From assembly GCA_963787005.1 (NCBI GenBank), contig CAWBBX010000030.1, forward strand, positions 85,282 to 149,281: a DNA stretch of 64,000 nt. The letters run 5' to 3'. This document shows positions 9,203 to 17,941 of this stretch, piece after piece. The notes under the pieces were generated by a model. It saw only the letters and a list, made by a program, of their open reading frames with translations. It was not told where the DNA came from and searched no databases. The translations under genes were made by a program, and so were the position numbers. Each line of letters begins with the position of its first letter. The stretch's first letter is position 1. The stretch is from FEN-1297 sp963787005 (GTDB lineage Bacteria > Bacteroidota > Ignavibacteria > Ignavibacteriales > Ignavibacteriaceae).

Positions 9203-9206
9203 ATGA
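9123..9206 (+). CDS. Possible 27-codon leader ORF overlapping the next start
   Basis: An ATG after AGAGG (7-base spacing) opens a frame encoding MYLARINSTGRQ and ending TGA, overlapping the ATG of the next gene (ATGA). It contains the stem-loop aggccga/tcggcct. The arrangement could couple translation or attenuate, but the peptide is not recognisable and the overlap may be chance. Confidence 0.2.
   Translation: MYLARINSTGRQRLSRPISYYYMIRIK
9149..9173 (+). promoter_or_regulatory. Stem-loop just upstream of the NTP phosphatase gene
   Basis: Inverted repeat aggccga (9149-9155) / tcggcct (9167-9173) followed by atttctt, 30 bases before the start at 9203. It looks like a weak terminator or attenuator, yet no gene upstream on this strand needs terminating. 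Confidence 0.35.
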
Positions 9207-9739
9207 TAAAAGTACTCGTGGGTTCCAGGAACCCGGTTAAGATAGAGGCGGTAAGAGAGTCTTTCGTAAAATATTTCGGTGAAGTAGAGGTTAAGGGAAT
9301 AGCCGCTGATTCCGGAGTTAATCCCCAGCCGGTAAATGAAGAGACATTTAAAGGAGCTAAGAACAGAGCTCTTTTTTTGAAGAATAATAACGGGGACAAA
9401 TCAACGCGTGCCGATTTTTATGTCGGGATAGAAGGCGGAATTGCACAGCTCTATAATAAATGGTTCGCTCTCGGAATAATGTGCGTAATAGACAAAGAAG
9501 GTAAAATCGGATACGGCACCTCACCTCTGTTCGAACTGCCCGGTTCGGTGACGGAGGAATTATTGAACGGCACGGAACTGGGAGACGTGATGGACAGGCT
9601 CACCGGCGAGGGAAATACAAAACAGAAAGGCGGAGCTATCGGATTTTTTACAAGAGGAGTGATGGACAGAAAAGAACTTTACGTACACGGTTTGATCACC
9701 GCTTTGATCCCTTTCCTCAACAAAGAACTTTTTTTCTGA
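9203..9739 (+). CDS. yjjX: Inosine/xanthosine triphosphatase (YjjX family)
   Basis: Hydrolyses non-canonical purine triphosphates such as XTP and ITP, cleaning the nucleotide pool. The 178-residue length fits the family. Typical sequence: the N-terminal VLVGSRNPVKIEAVRESF loop, the SGVNPQPVNEETFKGAKNRA segment, YVGIEGGI, and a C-terminal KGGAIGFFTRGVMDR motif. Cytosolic, no signal. Probably monocistronic, with an NRDE gene 50 bases downstream. Confidence 0.9.
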   Translation: MIKVLVGSRNPVKIEAVRESFVKYFGEVEVKGIAADSGVNPQPVNEETFKGAKNRALFLKNNNGDKSTRADFYVGIEGGIAQLYNKWFALGIMCVIDKEGKIGYGTSPLFELPGSVTEELLNGTELGDVMDRLTGEGNTKQKGGAIGFFTRGVMDRKELYVHGLITALIPFLNKELFF

Positions 9740-9790
9740 TTTGAATAGCACGGCTGACATTAAAATTTAATTTATTGAACAGGAAATTAC

Positions 9791-10558
9791 ATGTGTCTCT
9801 TACTCATATCTTATAAGACTAATCCCAAGTATAAATTTATCGTCGCGGCTAACCGGGATGAGTTTTATAACCGCCCCACAACGCACGCGGATTACTGGGA
9901 TGAGAAGCCTGAAATTCTAGCGGGCAGAGACCTGCAGGCGGGCGGGACGTGGATGGGAATTACGAAGAGCGGGCGTTTCGCCGCAATAACAAATTACCGC
10001 GATCCTAACCATATGCGGAAGAACGCGCCCACGAGAGGCAGAATTGTATCCGATTTCTTAACGGACGAAACAGCACCCGGGCAATACGGCGAAATACTTT
10101 TAAAGGACTCCGACTTATATAACGGCTACAATCTTATCTTCGGAGAAATAGACTCTTTGTACTATTTTTCTAATCAGACTAAGAAACTGCTGAAACTGGA
10201 GCCCGGCGTTTACGGACTCAGCAACCACCTGCTCGATACACCGTGGCCGAAAGTGGAAAAGAGCAAGAGATCATTTAAATCGATCGTTGAAAACAGGGAG
10301 ATAAAAGAGAACGATCTCTTCTCTATTTTATCGGATAATTCCAAACCGCCTGATGAACTTCTGCCCGATACCGGGATGGGGCTCGAAATAGAGCGCGCCG
10401 TTTCACCGGTTTTCGTATCCACTCCGTTTTACGGCACGAGATCTTCCACTGTTATTTTCATCGACTCTAAAGACAACGTCCGTTTCATCGAAAAATCACT
10501 GAACACCGAATCGAAGGAATGGCTCACATCCGATTTCGGATTTAATTTGAAAAAATAA
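9791..10558 (+). CDS. NRDE family protein (TANGO2-like)
   Basis: A 255-residue protein of the NRDE/TANGO2 family: it begins MCLLLISYKTNP, has the signature AANRDEFYNRPT, then GGTWMGITKSGRFAAITNYR. C2 would be the N-terminal nucleophile of an Ntn-hydrolase-like fold after methionine removal. The biochemical role of bacterial members is not settled. It follows the NTP phosphatase gene on the same strand by about 50 bases and may be cotranscribed with it. Confidence 0.88.
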   Translation: MCLLLISYKTNPKYKFIVAANRDEFYNRPTTHADYWDEKPEILAGRDLQAGGTWMGITKSGRFAAITNYRDPNHMRKNAPTRGRIVSDFLTDETAPGQYGEILLKDSDLYNGYNLIFGEIDSLYYFSNQTKKLLKLEPGVYGLSNHLLDTPWPKVEKSKRSFKSIVENREIKENDLFSILSDNSKPPDELLPDTGMGLEIERAVSPVFVSTPFYGTRSSTVIFIDSKDNVRFIEKSLNTESKEWLTSDFGFNLKK

Positions 10559-10785
10559 TTAACCGCCGGATTCCGGAAGAACGGCATTGATTAACGATTT
10601 ATGCCCTGCCTGATTTTACCCGTTTAATACCGCTCCGGGTTAAATTTTTCCTTTTATTTAGCTATTTTTGTCTAACGGCGAACAGAATTTAACCGCTTGA
10701 AATCTACAATTACTATAAATTTTACTGCATGTTTTAATCCGGCGGTTCTGCGGCAATTTTAATAAGAATTAGATGGAGCAGTTTA

Positions 10786-11802
10786 ATGAAAATTATCGAA
10801 TGCGTTCCGAACTTCAGCGAGGGAAAGGAAGAATCCGTATTTCAACTTATGAAGGATTCACTTCGGGAAATAGACAATTGCAAACTTCTAAGCCTCGAAC
10901 CGGACGCCGATTATAACAGAGTTGTGGTTACACTAGCCGGCGACGAGAATGGAATTCTTGAAGGCGCTCTTGCCGTAAGCAGAACTGCCGCGGCTAAAAT
11001 TGATATGACAAAACACAAGGGTGAACACCCCAGGATGGGCGCGATAGACGTGGTTCCGTTCGTTCCGGTAAAGAATGTAACAATGGAAGAATGCGTTAAG
11101 ATATCCGAGGCATATGCCGACGCAGTTTCAAAAGAATTAAACGTTCCTGTTTATCTTTATGAAGCTGCCGCAAGAAAGCCCGCAAGAAAGAGTCTCTCCG
11201 ATATACGCAAGGGCGAATACGAAGGTCTTTCCGAAAAGCTGAAAGATCCTGAGTGGAAGCCCGACTACGGTAATGCGGAATTTAATCCGAAGCTGGGCTC
11301 AATTGTAACCGGCGCCAGGTTCTTTCTGATAGCTTATAACGTAAACATCCCGAACACCGACGTCAAATTCGCTAAAGAGATCGCGGAGGTTCTCAGGGAA
11401 TCGGGCAAGCCTAAAAGGGATGAGAAAGGAAAGGTAGTGAAGGTTGACGGAGAGACGGTTAGAATACCGGGCAGGTTAAAGAGCGTAAAAGGAATGGGAG
11501 TCTCTCTGGATAAGTACCATATTACCCAGGTCTCAATGAACCTTACCAATTATAATATAACGCCGCTTCACGTCGCATTCGAGGAAGTAAAGAAAGAAGC
11601 CGAAAGGCTCGGCGTAGAAGTAAGAGGGAGCGAGATAGTTGGTCTAGTTCCGCTGGATGCTCTTCTTCAGGCAGGTTCATTTTATTCCGACGGCAAACTT
11701 ACCGAAGAGACGGCGCTGGTTGACCTGGCTGTGGAGAGACTCGGACTAAATTACCTGAATTCATTTAAAAAGTACGAAAAAATAATCGACTACATGATCT
11801 GA
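10786..11802 (+). CDS. ftcD: Glutamate formimidoyltransferase
   Basis: Transfers the formimino group from formiminoglutamate to tetrahydrofolate in histidine degradation and one-carbon metabolism. The 338 residues cover the N- and C-terminal formiminotransferase subdomains (ECVPNFSEGKEE at the start, DPEWKPDYG, NPKLGSIVTGARFFLIAYN, SMNLTNYNITPLHVAFEEV). The cyclodeaminase half fused to it in mammals is encoded by the next gene. Spacing of 30 bases indicates an operon. No histidine ammonia-lyase or urocanase gene is nearby. Confidence 0.94.
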   Translation: MKIIECVPNFSEGKEESVFQLMKDSLREIDNCKLLSLEPDADYNRVVVTLAGDENGILEGALAVSRTAAAKIDMTKHKGEHPRMGAIDVVPFVPVKNVTMEECVKISEAYADAVSKELNVPVYLYEAAARKPARKSLSDIRKGEYEGLSEKLKDPEWKPDYGNAEFNPKLGSIVTGARFFLIAYNVNIPNTDVKFAKEIAEVLRESGKPKRDEKGKVVKVDGETVRIPGRLKSVKGMGVSLDKYHITQVSMNLTNYNITPLHVAFEEVKKEAERLGVEVRGSEIVGLVPLDALLQAGSFYSDGKLTEETALVDLAVERLGLNYLNSFKKYEKIIDYMI

Positions 11803-11832
11803 CATTTATCAACATTAAACAACCGGGGAAAA

Positions 11833-12462
11833 ATGAATTTAAACGACTCACTTAAAAAATATCTCGACGATCTTTCATCATCCTCGCCGACACCCGGCGG
11901 GGGAAACGTTTCCGCATTATGCGGTGTATTGGCGTCATCGCTCGGTTCAATGGTATGCAATCTTACTATCGGCAAGAAAAAATATTTACACTTCGAGAAG
12001 GAAGCAATGCAGTTGAAGGAAAAGCTCGGAACCGCAAAAGAAGATTTTCTAATGCTTGCCGAGAAGGACAACCAAGCTTTCGATAAAGTAATGGCAGCAT
12101 TTAAGTTGCCGAAGGAAACCGATGACGATAAAACGGCTAGGAAAGAAGCGATAGAAAGCGCCACATTAGACGCGGCTGTAGTGCCGGCCGAGGTAATAAA
12201 AAAATGCAAGGAAATTATTCCTCTGCTAAATACAATAGCGGAGAACGGAAATCAGAATTCGCTATCGGATGCAGGTGTCGCCGTATCCCTTATCTCAACC
12301 GCGGCGCAGGGCGCGTTTATGAACGTGCTTATAAATTGCGCTTCTCTATCCAACCAGGTTGCCGCAAACGAGTTTTTAGTAAAGACGGAAATTATCTACA
12401 ACGAAGTGAAGGACGAAGCCGGAGCGTCCGTAAATGCGATTATCAAAAAGATGAGAGGATAA
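11833..12462 (+). CDS. fchA: Formiminotetrahydrofolate cyclodeaminase/cyclohydrolase
   Basis: Member of the FTCD_C family, converting 5-formimino-THF to methenyl-THF, or methenyl-THF to formyl-THF. 209 residues, all helical, with the family's N-terminal LSSSSPTPGGGNVSALCGVL folate/phosphate loop and NQNSLSDAGVAVSLISTAAQGA. The preceding gene encodes formimidoyltransferase, so the two carry out consecutive steps. The operon ends with a hairpin at 12482-12506. Confidence 0.92.
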   Translation: MNLNDSLKKYLDDLSSSSPTPGGGNVSALCGVLASSLGSMVCNLTIGKKKYLHFEKEAMQLKEKLGTAKEDFLMLAEKDNQAFDKVMAAFKLPKETDDDKTARKEAIESATLDAAVVPAEVIKKCKEIIPLLNTIAENGNQNSLSDAGVAVSLISTAAQGAFMNVLINCASLSNQVAANEFLVKTEIIYNEVKDEAGASVNAIIKKMRG

Positions 12463-12481
12463 AGTTTCCATAGTCATTCGT

Positions 12482-12506
12482 AGAGACGACCCGGTGGGTC
12501 GTCTCT
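12482..12506 (+). terminator. Terminator-like hairpin of the gtagagacg repeat family
   Basis: Perfect 11-bp stem (agagacgaccc / gggtcgtctct) with loop ggt, followed by ttat, 20 bases after the fchA stop. It can terminate the ftcD-fchA operon. The same arm recurs at 16367-16394, so it may be a mobile palindrome serving as terminator. Confidence 0.6.
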
Positions 12507-12579
12507 TTATAATTTTTGATAACTGTTAGAATATGAATGAATGTAGAATTGACGGATTCTGAGGATAAACACTTTACAT

Positions 12580-14367
12580 TCACAGGCACCGCAGCACTCT
12601 CCCCCACTTTCCTTCAATCTCAAATTCTAGATTTCCGTTTTCCGAATAAATTTCATCTCCGTCAAGAAGGTCCTTAAAATTTCGATGAATATTATTCAGC
12701 CTAATTTTTTTCATCGATCCTGAATTATTGAGAGCGACTATAATAGTCCGGTCCTTATACGACCTCGAATAAACATATACATCATTCAAATCATCAGTCA
12801 ACAGTGTTTTAAAGTCACCCAGCCGCAGCGCCGGATGGGCGTTTCGAATCGATATCATTTTTTTGTAATGGTTAAAAAGATCCTGGTTAAATTCGACAGT
12901 GCATGCCTTTTGCCGCGGCGACTGATCGGGCAAAAGCGCTTCGTCATCATATTTAAATTCCTTCCACACCATCGGCTTCCGGCAGCAGGGATCGTTAGCT
13001 CCCCACATTCCCGCCTCGTCACCGTAATAAATCATCGGCGCGCCGACGTACGTCATCTGAAAAATTACCATCAGCATTTGGAGTCTTACTTCATCCATAC
13101 CGGGCTTACCGGTATCGTATTGCCGGTTGGTACCCTTTGAGCATTCAAAATAGTCATCCCAGTCTCTGAAATTGCTCAGCCCTTTATTTAGTATGTGGGA
13201 AGATACCCGGTTCGAATCGTGGCTGCCGAAAAGGTTCTGCTGAACAAATTTTACTCCGCCGGGAAAAGCTTCTCTCAATTCTTTGAGTCTTCTGTCGAAC
13301 TCGGCTGCCGATATTCTATTCTCTATATTGATGAAATACTCCGCCGAAGTAAATGCAAAATTGTAATTCATCACCGCATCGAATTCATCACCTTCTAGGT
13401 AAGGGGCTTCAATACTGATGGGGCGAATTACTTCAGCGGTAAGATACGATTCGGGATTTATTGACTTAACGTGTTTCCGCCATTTTTTCCAGAACGGATG
13501 CTCAATGCAGAACGCCACATCCAGCCTCCAGCCGTCTATGCCCGCTGAAGTATTTCCGTTTCCCTCCGGATCCATCCAGCGTTTAGTAATGTTAAAGACA
13601 TAATCTTTCGGACCCTCGGTAAGTCCGTTTTCGTCCTGGTTCCACTCGGGCAGTTCTTTAACACCGAACCATCCTTTAAAATTAAACTTCGTTCCTCTTT
13701 CGCTGTCGTCCCAGGAGATAATCTTAAACCAATCCTTGTACTTCGAATTTTTCTGATTCTTCGCAACATCTTTAAATGCCCAGTGATTTATACCAACGTG
13801 GTTAAATACCCCGTCGAAAATTATCTTCATCCCGCGCTTGTGTACTTCCTCAATTAATTTCAATGCCAGCTTGTCGGCGGAAGTCCAAACCCACGTCGAA
13901 GGATCATCGGGCCTTTCACTTGCTATCATTTTAATATCTTCTGCCGGGGAGTGGCCGAAATACGGATCGATGTGATGATATGTTACAGCGTCATACTTAT
14001 GGCTCGACGGCGCCCAAAACACGGGATTAAGATAAAGAGCCGTTATGCCGAGTTCCTCAAGGTAATCAAGCTTATCAATTATTCCCTGAAGATCGCCGCC
14101 GTACCTTCTTCTCTGAATATTAAACCAGATATCCTTCCCGTTCTTCTTTTCGTAGGGCTGCAACTCGTACCAGTCGGATGTCCAGGGATGAACCTGCCAC
14201 GGCGAATAGTGATCCCTAGGCCAGGAACCTTCAATAGATTCGGCTGTAGGATCGTTTTCTTCCACTCCGTTTCTGAAGCGTTCGGGAAAGATCTGGTACC
14301 ATACAACATTTTTCGCCCAGCCGGGAACAAACTCATCATTAATTGAATTTTCCTTGCTTTCGCCCAA
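12580..14367 (-). CDS. Glycoside hydrolase family 13 (neopullulanase/maltogenic amylase-like)
   Basis: A 595-residue alpha-glucan hydrolase. The GH13 barrel opens with WYQIFPERFRNG. The family motifs are FDGVFNHVG (region I), DGWRLDVAF with nucleophile D283, AEVI with acid/base E312, and FGSHDSNRV with D384. The later YYGDEAGMWGANDP fits neopullulanase or cyclomaltodextrinase-like enzymes. No signal peptide is seen, so it is probably cytosolic and acts on imported maltooligosaccharides. The start appears to be TTG, preceded by GGAG at 6 bases. With malQ (57.9-59.4 kb) it would support glycogen or maltodextrin use. Exact substrate is unresolved. Confidence 0.9.
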   Translation of the reverse strand: MGESKENSINDEFVPGWAKNVVWYQIFPERFRNGVEENDPTAESIEGSWPRDHYSPWQVHPWTSDWYELQPYEKKNGKDIWFNIQRRRYGGDLQGIIDKLDYLEELGITALYLNPVFWAPSSHKYDAVTYHHIDPYFGHSPAEDIKMIASERPDDPSTWVWTSADKLALKLIEEVHKRGMKIIFDGVFNHVGINHWAFKDVAKNQKNSKYKDWFKIISWDDSERGTKFNFKGWFGVKELPEWNQDENGLTEGPKDYVFNITKRWMDPEGNGNTSAGIDGWRLDVAFCIEHPFWKKWRKHVKSINPESYLTAEVIRPISIEAPYLEGDEFDAVMNYNFAFTSAEYFINIENRISAAEFDRRLKELREAFPGGVKFVQQNLFGSHDSNRVSSHILNKGLSNFRDWDDYFECSKGTNRQYDTGKPGMDEVRLQMLMVIFQMTYVGAPMIYYGDEAGMWGANDPCCRKPMVWKEFKYDDEALLPDQSPRQKACTVEFNQDLFNHYKKMISIRNAHPALRLGDFKTLLTDDLNDVYVYSRSYKDRTIIVALNNSGSMKKIRLNNIHRNFKDLLDGDEIYSENGNLEFEIEGKWGRVLRCL

Positions 14368-14675
14368 AATTACTCCGCAGCATCGGATGTTTGAGAATAA
14401 ACTTGCATTATTATTTATACGAATTAACTATTATACAGTTTAAGTAAAGAAATCCGCATTAAATGTAAAACTTTATCCGCGCGCGCTGTAAATATTTTCT
14501 TTAATTTCGTACATTTGAAAAACTTAATAAGAATTAGACGAAACGCAGGGCGCGGAACGGAAAACAAATTTTAATCCGGTCGGAAAGCTAATAAAAGAAT
14601 CGACAAATTAGCACTTCCGCCGTATGATAATTTTTGCGGCCGGTGCCCCGCATCATATTGATATAAGGAGATAAA
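14368..14675. other. Divergent intergenic region before ilvD
   Basis: About 308 bases between the GH13 gene (minus) and ilvD (plus). It must hold both promoters. I see no leader peptide rich in branched-chain residues and no T-box. Confidence 0.4.
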
Positions 14676-16358
14676 ATGAAAAATGATTTAAATAAATTCA
14701 GCAAACGTTTAACGCAGCAGCGCTCGCAGGTCGGTTCTCAAGCTATGCTTTACGGGATCGGATTAACCGATGACGATTTGAAAAAGCCGCAGGTCGGTAT
14801 TGCAAGCATGGGCTGGGAAGGCAATACATGCAATATGCACTTGAACGATCTGGCCAAGCTATCGAAGAAAGGTGTGAACGACGCAGGGCTGGTGGGATTG
14901 ATATTCCACACCATCGGAGTAAGCGACGGAATTTCTATGGGAACACAGGGAATGAAATACTCGCTTCCTTCACGCGACATAATAGCCGATTCGATAGAAA
15001 CGGTTATGAGCGCTCAGTGGTACGACGCGCTTATAACGCTGCCGGGGTGCGATAAGAACATGCCCGGCTCGGTAATGGCAATGGCGCGGCTCAACAGGCC
15101 CAGCATAATGATTTACGGCGGAACGATAAGAGCAGGAAATTTTCAGGGTAAGAAGCTCGATATTGTATCTGCGTTCGAGGCATACGGTCAATACATCTCA
15201 AAAGAATTTACAGAACAGGATCTGGACAATGTTCTGCACCATGCATGTCCGGGTGCCGGTGCCTGCGGCGGAATGTATACCGCCAACACCATGTCTAGCG
15301 CGATAGAAACTTTGGGCATGAGCCTTCCGTTCAGTTCCTCGTGTCCCGCCAACAGCGACATGAAAGCCAAGGAATGCTACGATACAGGTAAAGCAATTTT
15401 AAATTTATTGGAAAAAGATCTTAAGCCGCTCGATATAATGACAAAGAAGGCGTTTGAAAACGCGATTACTCTGGTAATAGCTTTGGGCGGATCGACAAAC
15501 GCCGCGCTTCACTTAGTAGCAATGGCAAAGGCCGCTAAAGTCGACGTATCACTAAAGGATTTCCAGGAAATATCCGACCGCACGCCGTATATAGCAGATC
15601 TCAAGCCGAGCGGTAAATACGTTATGGAAGATCTCTATGAGATAGGCGGAGTGCCGGCAGTTCAGAAATTGCTTTTGAAGGAAGGCATGATCGACGGAAA
15701 CTGCATTACGGTTACGGGAAAAACTCTGGGCGAAAATATAGAGAAAGCGGCCGATCTGAAGGAAGGCCAGCAGATTATCTTCCCGCTCAGCAGTCCTATT
15801 AAGAAAACGGGTCATCTTCAAATCCTATACGGTAATCTTGCCGAGGAAGGAGCTGTCGCAAAAATTACCGGAAAGGAAGGAACTAAGTTTTCGGGTCCCG
15901 CCAACGTATTCGACTCCGAAGAAGAAGCGTTAAAAGCTATCGAGGAGAAAAAAGTTTCAGCAGGCGAGGTTATTGTAATCCGCTACGAAGGACCGAAGGG
16001 CGGACCCGGAATGCGCGAGATGCTGGAAATTACCGCGGCTATAATGGGAGCCGGACTCGGGAAGAGCGTCGCTCTTATTACCGACGGAAGGTTTTCAGGT
16101 GGTTCACACGGATTTGTGGTCGGACATATAACTCCTGAAGCTCAAACCGGCGGTGCAATCGCTTTGATACAGAACGGCGATACGATTACCATCGATGCCG
16201 AAAGCAATTCATTGACACTTGACGTGCCGGAGAAAGTTATTGCTGAGAGAAAGAAAAACTGGAAGCAGCCGGCGTTAAGATTCGAGAACGGTATTTTGTA
16301 CAAATACGCGAAGAGCGTTTCGTCTGCATCGGAAGGATGCGTCACCGACGAATTTTAA
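14676..16358 (+). CDS. ilvD: Dihydroxy-acid dehydratase
   Basis: Dehydrates 2,3-dihydroxy-isovalerate and its methyl homologue in valine, leucine and isoleucine synthesis. 560 residues, full length. Iron-sulfur ligand motifs are present: GCDKNMPG, CPGAGACGGMYTANTMSS, and SSCPANSDMKAKEC. C-terminal GPKGGPGMREML and ITDGRFSGGSHGFVVGHI fit the IlvD/Edd family; lengths and motifs favour IlvD over phosphogluconate dehydratase. The start has AAGGAG. No other ilv or leu genes are adjacent. Confidence 0.95.
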   Translation: MKNDLNKFSKRLTQQRSQVGSQAMLYGIGLTDDDLKKPQVGIASMGWEGNTCNMHLNDLAKLSKKGVNDAGLVGLIFHTIGVSDGISMGTQGMKYSLPSRDIIADSIETVMSAQWYDALITLPGCDKNMPGSVMAMARLNRPSIMIYGGTIRAGNFQGKKLDIVSAFEAYGQYISKEFTEQDLDNVLHHACPGAGACGGMYTANTMSSAIETLGMSLPFSSSCPANSDMKAKECYDTGKAILNLLEKDLKPLDIMTKKAFENAITLVIALGGSTNAALHLVAMAKAAKVDVSLKDFQEISDRTPYIADLKPSGKYVMEDLYEIGGVPAVQKLLLKEGMIDGNCITVTGKTLGENIEKAADLKEGQQIIFPLSSPIKKTGHLQILYGNLAEEGAVAKITGKEGTKFSGPANVFDSEEEALKAIEEKKVSAGEVIVIRYEGPKGGPGMREMLEITAAIMGAGLGKSVALITDGRFSGGSHGFVVGHITPEAQTGGAIALIQNGDTITIDAESNSLTLDVPEKVIAERKKNWKQPALRFENGILYKYAKSVSSASEGCVTDEF

Positions 16359-16366
16359 TTGATTTT

Positions 16367-16394
16367 GTAGAGACGCATCGCCATGCGTCTCTAC
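16367..16394. repeat. Palindromic gtagagacg repeat
   Basis: Perfect 12-bp arms gtagagacgcat (16367-16378) and atgcgtctctac (16383-16394) with a 4-base loop, 9 bases after the ilvD stop. A second, imperfect arm pair follows (gagacggcc near 16417, ggtcgtctatac near 16450). Arms match the hairpin at 12482-12506; a half copy lies at 61261. Confidence 0.6.
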
Positions 16395-16598
16395 GCAAAA
16401 TGGGTTCACAAATTGAGACGGCCCTGCCTGACCGGGAGGCAAGCCGCGGGGTCGTCTATACGATTAATCTTCCGGTCATATTATCTATTCCCCTTCCCCA
16501 ACCTATTTCCGCCGTTCGTAACTTTTTATTCCTGATCAAGAATTAAAACATTAAGTTAAGCCTAAATAAACGTCTTGTGACATAATCTTGAGGGAAAC

Positions 16599-17108
16599 AT
16601 GAAAGTACTTCTAAGAATTACAGCGCTTATTGCCGCAGCAATTATAATAATATTCGTTCTAACGAAAGACGCCGGCGAAAAAAATGGCAATGATTCGAAA
16701 AATGCAGACTCCGATAAAATTTCAATGATAAAAGCGGATGAGGATTTTGCCAAAGCAGCGGCCGCCGAAGGCACCGGCAAAGCGTTTATTGATTATGCTG
16801 ATGAAGATGCGGTATTACTTCGTCAGAACGAATTCCCTATCGAAGGCATACAGGCTTTAAAGGAACATTACAAGGGAAGGGACACCGTAAAAACGGCGTT
16901 AATCTGGAAGCCGGTTAAAGCTGAAGTTTCGCCCGATGGCCAGCTTGGCTATACGTTCGGGAACTGGGAATATACTTTCACAGATAAATCCGGTAAGCGG
17001 TCAACTTCGTACGGCAATTACGTTACGATATGGAAAAAACAAAGCGACGGTTCCTGGAAATATGTACTCGACGGCGGTTCGGATACCCCGCCTCCCCCGG
17101 ATAAATAA
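16599..17108 (+). CDS. DUF4440/SnoaL-like exported or membrane-anchored protein
   Basis: A 169-residue protein with an N-terminal hydrophobic segment (about 4-21) and an NTF2-like domain (about 45-165) of the DUF4440 type: MIKADEDFAKAAAAEGTGKAFIDYA, then GYTFGNWEYTFTD and YVTIWKKQSDGSWKYVLDGG. The family is structurally a ketosteroid-isomerase fold, but its reaction is generally unknown. Likely periplasmic. Stands alone. Confidence 0.8.
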   Translation: MKVLLRITALIAAAIIIIFVLTKDAGEKNGNDSKNADSDKISMIKADEDFAKAAAAEGTGKAFIDYADEDAVLLRQNEFPIEGIQALKEHYKGRDTVKTALIWKPVKAEVSPDGQLGYTFGNWEYTFTDKSGKRSTSYGNYVTIWKKQSDGSWKYVLDGGSDTPPPPDK

Positions 17109-17199
17109 TCATACAAAAATTATATTTTTACTCAAAAGCCATCTATCCAATATTAAAGAAGTTCTTCTTTCTTCTGAAATCTATCTACTAACTTCTAAA

Positions 17200-17580
17200 T
17201 TATTCCGTCTTCCTGTATTCGGTCATGCCGCCTTGGACGTTCTCAACATTGTACCCGTTCTTCGCCAGCATGCCGGAAGCTATCTTCGAACGGTGGCCGG
17301 TTCTGCATATGACGGCGATCTTCTTGTCCTTATACTTTTCAAGTTCGTCCATCCTTTTATCGAGTGTCTGTAAAGGGATGTTTATAACGCCGTCTATCTT
17401 TCCCAGCGGGCCCGAAAGTTCCGGCGGAGTTCTCACATCCAGAACAATCAGCGACGAGTCGCTCTTCATCTCGCTCCTCAGCTGCGATACTGTAATTGAT
17501 TTCACATTATCCTGAGCGTACCCGCTTAAAAAGGCTGCCGAAATAAAAAGCAGGACCGCAAGATTTCTTAATGTTTTCAT
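17200..17580 (-). CDS. Periplasmic rhodanese-like protein
   Basis: A 126-residue single-domain rhodanese with a signal peptide (1-22, ending SGYAQ). The CDC25-like active loop is CRTGHRS with C92, and LIVLDVRTPPE gives the usual entry strand. Such proteins bind or transfer sulfane sulfur; the substrate is not evident from context. Downstream intergenic sequence is short and there is no obvious partner gene. Confidence 0.88.
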   Translation of the reverse strand: MKTLRNLAVLLFISAAFLSGYAQDNVKSITVSQLRSEMKSDSSLIVLDVRTPPELSGPLGKIDGVINIPLQTLDKRMDELEKYKDKKIAVICRTGHRSKIASGMLAKNGYNVENVQGGMTEYRKTE

Positions 17581-17704
17581 ATCTTTATTAATTTTTGTTG
17601 ATGGTTAAAATAATTGAAAAAGCCTGGGTGAACGAGTTCGGTATCCGGTTTTACGCGAACACATAAAATATTACCTCTAGACCGATTGACATTATAAGCC
17701 GTAA

Positions 17705-17941
17705 TTATTCGGAGAGTCCCAGGAAGTCGAGCAGACGGTTATGCGCGTCGTCGGGAAGATCGACGTTGTATTTTTTGTAGAAGTCGATTGTTTTCTCGAC
17801 GGAGTTGAAGTAATTGCGGCAGTCGGTGCACTCGTCCAGATGTTCCTTTATAGCAATGCACTTCGGAGAATCCAGGTCCTCGCCCAGACTATCGCATATA
17901 TGGCTCATCACTACTTTGCACGTAACTTTTTCTTCACTCAT
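17705..17941 (-). CDS. Zinc-finger anti-sigma factor
   Basis: A 78-residue cytosolic protein with a zf-HC2-like motif: HLDECTDCRNYF, plus an upstream C at CKVVMSHICDSL. It starts within the stop of the sigma-factor gene (ATGA overlap), the classic ECF sigma/anti-sigma arrangement. No membrane segment follows, so it would be a soluble zinc-binding anti-sigma, possibly redox-responsive. Confidence 0.8.
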   Translation of the reverse strand: MSEEKVTCKVVMSHICDSLGEDLDSPKCIAIKEHLDECTDCRNYFNSVEKTIDFYKKYNVDLPDDAHNRLLDFLGLSE

